A stretch of 14,307 nt of DNA from Propionibacteriaceae bacterium. Its GTDB lineage: Bacteria > Actinomycetota > Actinomycetes > Propionibacteriales > Propionibacteriaceae. The position numbers and the translations under genes were made by a program. This document shows, in pieces, positions 4,901 through 11,298 of the stretch. The stretch spans positions 1 to 14,307 of the forward strand of contig JAIRKB010000077.1 in the NCBI GenBank assembly GCA_031260385.1. The letters run 5' to 3'. The stretch's first letter is position 1; each line of letters opens with the position of its first letter. A model generated the notes under the pieces. The model did not search any database and had not been told where the DNA came from. It saw nothing but the letters and a program-made list of their open reading frames with translations.

Positions 4901-7714
4901 GAGACGAACCACCAGGTTACGATCCCCCCAGGCCCCATCGATACGAGCGACCGGTGGCCAGTATTTATCGGGACCACCGGACAAAACCGGGCCGGGGGTC
5001 CGGCCTTGGGGATTGGTCGCTTCGGCTCGGGTGTAGGGATGAGTCCACTCCCCTGTTAGACGTTGAGCGGGGTGAGGGGCATTGCTAAGGGGGTTGTCGT
5101 TGGCGGGCCAGAGGCCTGCCGCAACCTTATCGATCTCGGCGCGAATTGATTCCATAGCGCCACAGAAACGCTCCAGCTCCGCGAAGGACTCCGACTCGGT
5201 CGGCTCAACCATCAGGGTGCCCGGCACCGGGAAACTCATGGTTGGCGCGTGAAAACCGTAATCGATGAGGCGTTTGGCGACGTCATCAACCGTTATCCCG
5301 GTGGCATGGGTGATCCCTCGAAGATCCAAGATGCACTCGTGGGCGACGCGGTTGTCCGACCCAACGTAGAGGGTTGGGAAGCAGGGCGCTAGACGTTTGG
5401 AGACATAGTTCGCGGCGATTACGGCATCCACTGTCGCCTGGGTTAGACCCTCCGAGCCCATCATTGCAATATAGGCGTAGGCGATCGGCAGGATACCAGC
5501 GGAACCGTAAGGAGCCCCCGACACTGCCCCCTCCTGGCTGCCTAGAAGTTCATGCCCGGGCAGGAAGGCAGCGAGGTGGGCTTTGACACCAGTGGGACCG
5601 ACCCCCGGTCCGCCACCGCCATGCGGCATCGCAAAGGTCTTGTGAAGGTTTAGGTGGGTGGCGTCGGCACCCAACTCACCAAGGCGCACCAAGCCAACCA
5701 GGGCGTTGAAGTTGGCGCCATCAACATAGACCTGACCGCCCGCCTGGTGAATAATCTGGGCAATCGTTGGCAGGCCAGACTCGTAGACCCCATGGGTGGA
5801 AGGATAGGTCACCATCAAGCAGGAGAGTTCGTCGGCATAGGCGGCCACCTTCGCTCGCAGATCGTCTAGATCGATCGAACCATCGGTCGCGACACCAACC
5901 GGGATCACCCGCAATCCCGCCATCGCCGCCGAGGCCGCGTTCGTACCATGAGCCGAAGTGGGGATCAAACAGACGCGACGGGCCACCTGACCGAGTGAGT
6001 CATGGTAACGCCGGATCGCCATCAACCCAGCAAACTCACCTTGAGAACCCGCATTGGGTTGGAAGCTCAGTGCCTCGAAGCCGGTGATCTCGCACAGCCA
6101 CTGCGACAGGTCCGCCAAGAGCTCGGCATAACCTTGACTATCGGCGCTCGGCGCATAGGGGTGTAGATTAGCGAAGCCCGGCAACGAGATCGCCTCCATC
6201 GACGCTGCCGAGTTCAACTTCCTCGTGCAAGAACCCAAAGGAATCATGCCACGATCGAGGGCATAGTCCCGATCAGCGAGGGTGCGCAGATAGCGCATCA
6301 TGGCGGTCTCCGAGTGGTGAGCGGAAAACACCGAGGCTTTCAGATAATCCAAACCCCGCATGTGGTCGGCGAGGTGGGAGTAGACCGCGCTGGAGTCTGG
6401 GGCCGGTGGATAGGTGAGCAAGAACACTCGAGCGAGGGCCGTCATCACCGTCTCATCGATGCCTTCCCCGAAGGTTAAGAAGACGGCATCGCCTTGTTGA
6501 CGAATCCCAATCCCCGCTTGACGGGCACGCGCCACCAGATCGGGGCCCCGACCGGGCACCCGCAGACCGACCGTGTCAAAGAAGTCGTCGCTAACCAAGG
6601 TGTAGCCAGCGGCCTTGGCCGCCTCAGCGAAACGGAGGGCTTGGCCGTGAATACCGCGCGCGATCTCGACTAGGCCGAGCGGTCCATGCCAGATTGCGTA
6701 GAAAGCCGCGCAGATCGCCAGGAGGACCTGCGCCGTGCAAATATTGGAGGTCGCCTTGTCGCGCCGGATGTGCTGCTCTCTGGTCTGCAGGGCAAGACGG
6801 TAGGCGACCACTCCATCGGCATCGCGAGATTGCCCGACCAATCGTCCCGGTAGTTGGCGTTCCAGACCGGGGCGGACAGCAATGAAGGCCGCCGACGGGC
6901 CGCCGTACCACAACGGGATACCAAAGCGTTGCGCCGAACCGACAGCAATATCGGCTCCCCAAGCCCCTGGTGGACTGATCATGGTCGCCGCCAGCAAATC
7001 GGTGGTTGCCACCACTAGGGCGCCTTTAGAGTGGGCGGCGTCGGCGATGGTACGGGTGGTTTCGGCGCTCAGCAGACCCCCATCAGTGGCCAACTGGGCG
7101 ACCACCACGCAGAAGGGGTCACCCTCGGCGATTGCCCCAAGCAGATCCCCGCTGACGACGACCGGAATCCCCAAGGCGGCAGCGCGAGTCTGGACCACAT
7201 CGACACTAGCGGGGAAGACCGCTTCGTCAACGATCACGCACTGGCCAGTTTTAACACTGCGTCGCGCCAGGGTAACGGCTTCGGCCAGCGCCGTTGCCTC
7301 GTCGAGGAGCGAAGAACTAGCCATTGGTAAAGCCATTAGGTCCCCGACCATGGTTTGGAAGGCGATCAGGGCTTCTAGGCGCCCCTGAGAGATCTCCGGC
7401 TGGTAAGGCGTGTAGGCGGTATACCAAGCGGGGTTTTCGAGGACGTTGCGCCGGATCACCGGCGGAGTAACGGTTGGCCAATAGCCCATCCCGTACATCG
7501 GAATGACTTGGTTATTCTTGTCGGCTAAAGAGCGTAAGCGCGCTGCGACTGCCTGGGAGTTCCCCGCTGGTGGTAACGAGAGGGGCCGACCACCCCTGAT
7601 CTCACTGGGCAGGGCTGAGGCCACTAGCGCTTCACAACTGGTGACACCAAGCAAGCGCAAGGCCTGGTCGCGGTCAGTTTCGGTCATTCCGACATGACGG
7701 GATACGAAGGACAT
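4892..7714 (-). CDS. gcvP: Glycine dehydrogenase (decarboxylating), P-protein of the glycine cleavage system
   Basis: The enzyme decarboxylates glycine with PLP and loads the aminomethyl group onto the lipoyl arm of GcvH. At 940 aa it is the fused single-chain type, with an N-terminal half (about 1-440) and a catalytic C-terminal half (about 441-940). Visible landmarks are the start SFVSRHVGMTETD, YGMGYWPTVTPPVIRRNVL (74-92), AYTPYQPEISQGRLEAL (100-116), IPLGSCTRKLN (491-501), TSAHGTNAASA (586-596) and NLHKTFAMPHGGGGPG (689-704), where Lys692 is the PLP lysine. ATG 7714 has AGGA 8 nt upstream. The overlapping TAGGAT (7727-7722) could instead be the -10 of a nearly leaderless transcript. It lies 45 nt after a MerR regulator gene. 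No gcvT is adjacent. Confidence 0.97.
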   Translation of the reverse strand: MSFVSRHVGMTETDRDQALRLLGVTSCEALVASALPSEIRGGRPLSLPPAGNSQAVAARLRSLADKNNQVIPMYGMGYWPTVTPPVIRRNVLENPAWYTAYTPYQPEISQGRLEALIAFQTMVGDLMALPMASSSLLDEATALAEAVTLARRSVKTGQCVIVDEAVFPASVDVVQTRAAALGIPVVVSGDLLGAIAEGDPFCVVVAQLATDGGLLSAETTRTIADAAHSKGALVVATTDLLAATMISPPGAWGADIAVGSAQRFGIPLWYGGPSAAFIAVRPGLERQLPGRLVGQSRDADGVVAYRLALQTREQHIRRDKATSNICTAQVLLAICAAFYAIWHGPLGLVEIARGIHGQALRFAEAAKAAGYTLVSDDFFDTVGLRVPGRGPDLVARARQAGIGIRQQGDAVFLTFGEGIDETVMTALARVFLLTYPPAPDSSAVYSHLADHMRGLDYLKASVFSAHHSETAMMRYLRTLADRDYALDRGMIPLGSCTRKLNSAASMEAISLPGFANLHPYAPSADSQGYAELLADLSQWLCEITGFEALSFQPNAGSQGEFAGLMAIRRYHDSLGQVARRVCLIPTSAHGTNAASAAMAGLRVIPVGVATDGSIDLDDLRAKVAAYADELSCLMVTYPSTHGVYESGLPTIAQIIHQAGGQVYVDGANFNALVGLVRLGELGADATHLNLHKTFAMPHGGGGPGVGPTGVKAHLAAFLPGHELLGSQEGAVSGAPYGSAGILPIAYAYIAMMGSEGLTQATVDAVIAANYVSKRLAPCFPTLYVGSDNRVAHECILDLRGITHATGITVDDVAKRLIDYGFHAPTMSFPVPGTLMVEPTESESFAELERFCGAMESIRAEIDKVAAGLWPANDNPLSNAPHPAQRLTGEWTHPYTRAEATNPQGRTPGPVLSGGPDKYWPPVARIDGAWGDRNLVVRLSA

Positions 7715-7721
7715 GTCAGCT

Positions 7722-7727
7722 ATCCTA
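7722..7727 (-). promoter_or_regulatory. gcvP: Candidate -10 element for gcvP
   Basis: TAGGAT on the minus strand fits the actinobacterial TANNNT -10 pattern. It ends 7 nt before the gcvP ATG, so transcription would start at or one base before the start codon. The same bases include AGGA, which could serve as a ribosome-binding site in a longer transcript from the upstream MerR gene. No -35 is visible. The two readings cannot be separated from sequence alone. Confidence 0.35.
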
Positions 7728-7759
7728 GCGCGGCCATCATTGCGAGCAGAGCGCGGTAA

Positions 7760-8293
<534 letters not shown>

Positions 8294-8324
8294 GGTTGCC
8301 TTCCGCACAGATCCATCTGCCCAA

Positions 8325-8353
8325 ACGCTATGGCAGTTCCCAGGTTGCTTCAA
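8325..8353 (-). promoter_or_regulatory. Candidate promoter of the Rv1830-type MerR gene
   Basis: On the minus strand, TTGAAG (8353-8348) and TAGCGT (8330-8325) are separated by exactly 17 nt, a good sigma-70-type match. Transcription would begin near 8318, giving a leader of about 25 nt that contains the GGAAGG ribosome-binding site. This makes the MerR gene and gcvP a separate transcription unit from ftsR, and it argues against the longer start at 8353. Confidence 0.5.
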
Positions 8354-8416
8354 CGACCGAAGCCGCAGGCGGCGTGGCTCTCAACCTCTACTCCAGACTC
8401 GTTAATCGGACCGTAC

Positions 8417-9112
8417 CTAGGAGTGATCAAGCCCAACCTGAAGGAGAGCCGCATGGGCTTGAATGATGACCTCGGCAATCTCCAAGGTCGCCTGACGAGC
8501 CATCTGGGGGCGTCGAATATAAGGGGAAGCCGCCAGGTTGATCAACTCGACCTCCCGATCCGCCGCGGCCTTGACCACCCGTAACTGTCGAGCCTCAATC
8601 CCCAATGGGGCGACCTTGACAGCGACAATCGCTAGGGTCAAGGCCTCCCAACCATAGTAGGCCGTCCCCCGACGTAAGCGAATAATCCCTTGGCGCTCTA
8701 GTTCAATCATGCTGGCCTCGGGTAGGCCGCTGCGTTCCAGGAGCTCCTCGCGGGTTAGTCTCACCGGTGGGCGCTGACCGCCAATCGACCCGACGGGGCT
8801 CGCCGGTGGGTCGACCGGGCTAGCCCGAGGTGGTTCGATCGGTTCCGGTGAGGCGGGTTCGATCCCTTGATCAATCAGATCTAGGTTCTCGCGGATGACT
8901 TTTAAGGGTAGGTAGTTATTCTTTTGGGCGCTCAGGATATAGCGCAGTCGCTCAACATCGGCTTTCGAGTAACGCCGAAAACCGGAGGGGGCTCGCTCGG
9001 GGGTAATCAACCCTTCCGACTCCAGAAACCGAATTTTGGAGATGGAAATGTCCGGGAACTCGGTCTTGAGTAAACTGAGGACCTTCCCAATCGCGAGACC
9101 CGGCACCGCCAT
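8417..9112 (-). CDS. ftsR: FtsR-type MerR regulator (Rv1828 homologue)
   Basis: FtsR is known in Corynebacterium glutamicum as an activator of ftsZ. The 231-aa product has an N-terminal MerR helix-turn-helix (about residues 9-78) with SISKIRFLESEGLITPERA and SGFRRYSKADVERLRYIL. A NYLPLKVIRENLD helix follows (residues 65-77). A Pro/Ser-rich linker (about 84-112) leads to a second winged-helix-like domain (RLTREELLERSGL, then an Ala/Leu-rich helical tail). The length is close to the 247 aa I recall for Rv1828. ATG 9112 overlaps the stop of the GarA-like gene by one base (TAATG), and no separate ribosome-binding site is needed, so the two proteins are translationally coupled. A 123-bp gap follows before the second MerR gene; in M. 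tuberculosis a bifunctional nuclease gene lies there. Confidence 0.9.
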   Translation of the reverse strand: MAVPGLAIGKVLSLLKTEFPDISISKIRFLESEGLITPERAPSGFRRYSKADVERLRYILSAQKNNYLPLKVIRENLDLIDQGIEPASPEPIEPPRASPVDPPASPVGSIGGQRPPVRLTREELLERSGLPEASMIELERQGIIRLRRGTAYYGWEALTLAIVAVKVAPLGIEARQLRVVKAAADREVELINLAASPYIRRPQMARQATLEIAEVIIQAHAALLQVGLDHS

Positions 9113-9594
9113 TATTCAGTCCCAGTAGTCCCAAAGAAATAGATCATCTTGTATTTGCCGATCTGCACTTCGTCCCCGTTACGCAGCAGTCGCGACCCCC
9201 GCAGTAATTGCCGACCAACGTACGTCCCATTCAGCGATCCCAAATCCTCGACCGAGAAAGAGCCCTGGTCTTTGGTGAACTTCACATGCGAACGCGACAC
9301 CGTAATGTCGTCGAGGAAGATGCCCGACTGCGGATGACGCCCGACAATGATCGTGTCTTCACGCAACAGGAACCGCGCCCCCTGACCGGGCCCCTTGAGG
9401 ACCAACAATAAGGCGGAACCGATCGGCAAGGCTTCGATCGCGGCAATATCGTCGCTACTGAGTTCGTTCGTCAAGGTGGTATCTTCAAAAACGGGCATCG
9501 TTGTTGTCGAGTCGGCGGGACTTTTCCCACCGCAACGTGAACAGAACCGCGCCTCAGCGTCCATGTCAAAACCACAAGATGGACAGATAGCCAT
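9112..9594 (-). CDS. garA: GarA/OdhI-type FHA protein with N-terminal zinc ribbon
   Basis: GarA/OdhI proteins bind and inhibit 2-oxoglutarate dehydrogenase and glutamate enzymes until phosphorylated by PknB/PknG. The 160-aa protein starts with a four-cysteine zinc ribbon (Cys4, Cys7, Cys18, Cys21) in place of the usual acidic leader. A linker follows with a Thr pair (FEDTTLTNEL, Thr39-Thr40) at the place of the kinase-target ETTSV motif. The FHA domain covers about residues 58-155: VGRHPQSGIFLDDITVSRSH (Arg86, Ser100) and EDLGSLNGTYVGR (Asn122) are the phosphothreonine-binding loops. NGDEVQIGKYKMIYF closes it. An AAAGGAGGG site lies just before ATG 9594. It sits 26 nt after gcvH and overlaps ftsR, as in the Rv1826-Rv1828 order. 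Orthology is very likely; the phosphosite assignment is inferred. Confidence 0.9.
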   Translation of the reverse strand: MAICPSCGFDMDAEARFCSRCGGKSPADSTTTMPVFEDTTLTNELSSDDIAAIEALPIGSALLLVLKGPGQGARFLLREDTIIVGRHPQSGIFLDDITVSRSHVKFTKDQGSFSVEDLGSLNGTYVGRQLLRGSRLLRNGDEVQIGKYKMIYFFGTTGTE

Positions 9595-9620
9595 GATTTC
9601 TCCCTCCTTTAACCGTTCCC

Positions 9621-10004
9621 TTAGTCAAGTGTGCTGGCGTAGGTGTCGGCATCCAATAGTCCAGCCAGTTGATCCCTTTGAGCGATCTGAATCTCAAATA
9701 ACCAACCTGATCCGTAGGGGTCAGCATTGATGATCTCTGGATTATCGGCAGCGCCATCATTAACCAAGCTAATTACTCCATCGACTGGGGAATATACCTC
9801 TGAGACAGACTTGGTTGACTCCAAAGTGACAACCGAATCTCCCACCCCAACGGTATCACCTATCGTCGGGGTTGAGACAAAGACAATATCGCCGAGAGCG
9901 TCCGCAGCATAGGCAGTAATGCCTATCCGCAGGATCGAATCGGGTCCTTCCTTAATCCACTCGTGGTCAGCGGTATACTTCAAGTCGGCCGGAAACTCGG
10001 TCAT
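9621..10004 (-). CDS. gcvH: Glycine cleavage system H protein
   Basis: GcvH is the lipoylated carrier that takes the aminomethyl group from GcvP to GcvT. The 127-aa length is typical. Landmarks are the start EFPADLKYTADHEWI (residues 3-17), GITAYAADALGDIVFV (28-43), and the lipoyl site TLESTKSVSEVYSPVDG (60-76) with Lys65 as the modified residue. NPYGSGWL of the usual family motif reads DPYGSGWL here. I chose ATG 10004 because AAAGGAG lies 5 nt upstream; the frame is open back to 10046, but those codons are not part of the family. It heads the gcvH-garA-ftsR unit. No glycine riboswitch aptamer is recognisable upstream. Confidence 0.95.
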   Translation of the reverse strand: MTEFPADLKYTADHEWIKEGPDSILRIGITAYAADALGDIVFVSTPTIGDTVGVGDSVVTLESTKSVSEVYSPVDGVISLVNDGAADNPEIINADPYGSGWLFEIQIAQRDQLAGLLDADTYASTLD

Positions 10005-10060
10005 GATACTCCTTTGCGCGTGTGTCCTGGTGACATTCTTGCGCATGATGAGGCGAAATA

Positions 10061-10066
10061 GTTATA
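10061..10066 (-). promoter_or_regulatory. Candidate -10 of the gcvH-garA-ftsR unit
   Basis: The 140-bp gap between pgsA and gcvH contains TATAAC on the minus strand (10066-10061), within the palindrome GTTATAAC (10061-10068), about 57 nt before the gcvH start. No good -35 lies at 16-18 nt; a TTGACG (10101-10096) is too far upstream. It is the most AT-rich promoter-like element in the gap, hence the call. Confidence 0.3.
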
Positions 10067-10122
10067 ACCTGCCTAGGCGTGTTTCTCGCTACGCTCGTCA
10101 ACCTCTTCCTTGGCTTCGGCAA

Positions 10123-10138
10123 AATGAGTGAACTCATT
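10123..10138. promoter_or_regulatory. 16-bp dyad between pgsA and gcvH
   Basis: AATGAGT (10123-10129) and ACTCATT (10132-10138) form a perfect inverted repeat with a 2-bp centre, 6 bp past the pgsA stop and about 57 bp upstream of the gcvH -10 candidate. On the minus strand TTT follows, but the stem is AT-rich with a minimal loop, so it would be a weak terminator. The shape also fits a dimer-binding operator. Confidence 0.35.
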
Positions 10139-10144
10139 CTGCTC

Positions 10145-10777
10145 TCAGCCTGCGTCGAGGTGTTTCTCACCAACTCTGGCTCGCGGGGTGTTCTTGATGA
10201 ACCAGATTCCTTGGTACATATACAAAATCGCCGCCCACCAGTAAAAGAAGGTGCCCCATAAGACCACTGCCCAGCCGAAGGTGGTGAAGTAGAGGGCGCC
10301 GGTGACCCCGAGTTGGCCGAGTAAGACGATAGGGAAGGCATATAACAAGCAAAAGGTGGCGATCTTGCCAAGGAAATGTACGGGTAGTGAGGCATATCCC
10401 CGGGCCCGTAAGGCCGGAATCAGAGTTGATAGCATCAAATCCCGGGCCACTAGGACTATTACCAAAGCCCAGGGCAGGATCCCCCGGGCGGCTAAGCCGA
10501 AGATGATCGCCAGAATATATAAACGGTCGGCGATCGGGTCGAGGACTTGGCCTAGACGCGAGACCTGTTTCCAGGTTCGTGCTAGGAAACCGTCCAGAAA
10601 GTCGGTCACCCCCGCGACCGCTAAGATCCCCACCGCGATGGCGTCCCATTCCGGACCCAGCAGACACCACAAGAAGACAGGGATGCCAGCCAGCCGGACG
10701 AAGGAGAGCAGATTTGGCACGGTCAGAACCCGGGTAGTGTCAAAAGCGTCGATCGGTGGGGTCGAGGGCACGGTCAT
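10145..10777 (-). CDS. pgsA2: CDP-alcohol phosphatidyltransferase, PgsA2 (Rv1822) type
   Basis: This is an integral-membrane enzyme of phospholipid synthesis that uses a CDP-diacylglycerol-type donor. The 210-aa protein has the full CDP-OH-P signature, TDFLDGFLAR then GQVLDPIAD, with Asp59, Asp62, Gly63, Ala66, Arg67, Gly76, Asp80 and Asp84. About six hydrophobic segments surround it. The start RVLTVPNLLSFVRLAGIPVF and the tail resemble M. tuberculosis PgsA2 rather than PgsA1, the phosphatidylinositol-phosphate synthase. Phosphatidylglycerophosphate synthase or eukaryote-type cardiolipin synthase are the likely activities; sequence alone does not decide. ATG 10777 overlaps the HIT gene stop by 4 nt (ATGA), with GGAG upstream. 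It is the last gene of the thrS-HIT-pgsA unit and is followed 140 bp later by gcvH. Confidence 0.87.
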   Translation of the reverse strand: MTVPSTPPIDAFDTTRVLTVPNLLSFVRLAGIPVFLWCLLGPEWDAIAVGILAVAGVTDFLDGFLARTWKQVSRLGQVLDPIADRLYILAIIFGLAARGILPWALVIVLVARDLMLSTLIPALRARGYASLPVHFLGKIATFCLLYAFPIVLLGQLGVTGALYFTTFGWAVVLWGTFFYWWAAILYMYQGIWFIKNTPRARVGEKHLDAG

Positions 10778-11289
10778 TCCTGGCTCCAGGTCTTGGCCAG
10801 GAGGGCGCGGGTTTCGGCGAGCAGTTGGGGCATGGCCTTAGTCTGGGCAATGATCGGGAAGAAATTGGCATCACCAGCCCAACGCGGGACGACATGTTGA
10901 TGGAGGTGGCCCGCCACTCCAGCGCCAGCGACCGCACCTTGGTTGATCCCCAAGTTGAAGCCGGCTGGGGTCGACGCCCGCCGGATCACCGCCATCGCCG
11001 TTGCCGTCAACTGCGCGACCTCCTCGCGTTCGGCGCGCTCAAGGTCGGTATAGTCCGCGACATGACGATATGGGCAGATCAGAAGGTGTCCCGGGTTGTA
11101 GGGGAAGAGGTTCAAAATGACATAAGCCACACTCCCCCGATAAACGATCAGGCCTTCGTCATCGCTCGTCTGAGGCGCCTCGCAAAAGGGACAACCCGTG
11201 GTCCGGGCCGGACGATCAAGATAAGCCATGCGATATGGCGTCCACAGGCGTTGCAAGCCATCTTCAACGCCGACTGATTCTGGGGCCAT
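10774..11289 (-). CDS. HIT-family hydrolase/phosphorylase (Ap4A phosphorylase-like, Rv2613c)
   Basis: The M. tuberculosis homologue Rv2613c is described as a diadenosine tetraphosphate phosphorylase. The 171-aa protein has the histidine triad GHLHQHVVPRW (His128, His130, His132; His130 is the likely nucleophile) and the NLFPYNPGHLLICPYRHV core (60-77). A CPFC pair (Cys33, Cys36) precedes the domain and may bind zinc with later histidines. The N-terminal LQRLWTPYRMAYL (12-24) matches the family start, which supports ATG 11289 over the Met at residue 21. The start lies 9 nt after thrS with only a weak ribosome-binding site, so coupling is likely. The thrS-HIT-phosphatidyltransferase order also occurs in M. 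tuberculosis. Ap4A is a by-product of aminoacyl-tRNA synthetases, so the pairing with thrS makes sense. Confidence 0.9.
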   Translation of the reverse strand: MAPESVGVEDGLQRLWTPYRMAYLDRPARTTGCPFCEAPQTSDDEGLIVYRGSVAYVILNLFPYNPGHLLICPYRHVADYTDLERAEREEVAQLTATAMAVIRRASTPAGFNLGINQGAVAGAGVAGHLHQHVVPRWAGDANFFPIIAQTKAMPQLLAETRALLAKTWSQE

Positions 11290-11298
11290 ATTCGAATT

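Noticed and set aside
6882..7388. Plus-strand open frame (168 codons) opposite gcvP
   Set aside because: It lies wholly within the well-supported gcvP gene; the Ala/Ser/Arg-rich product has no recognisable domain.
8294..8353. Extended N-terminus (20 extra codons) of the Rv1830-type MerR protein
   Set aside because: The extension covers a TTGAAG-N17-TAGCGT promoter match and the GGAAGG site that serves the ATG at 8293.
10005..10144. Possible glycine riboswitch ahead of gcvH
   Set aside because: The gap is only 140 bp, the likely leader is about 50 nt, and no aptamer-like core or tandem helices are visible.
10302..10841. Plus-strand open frame (179 codons) opposite pgsA
   Set aside because: It spans the complete CDP-OH-P signature gene on the other strand; the Lys/Arg-rich product looks like an antisense artefact.
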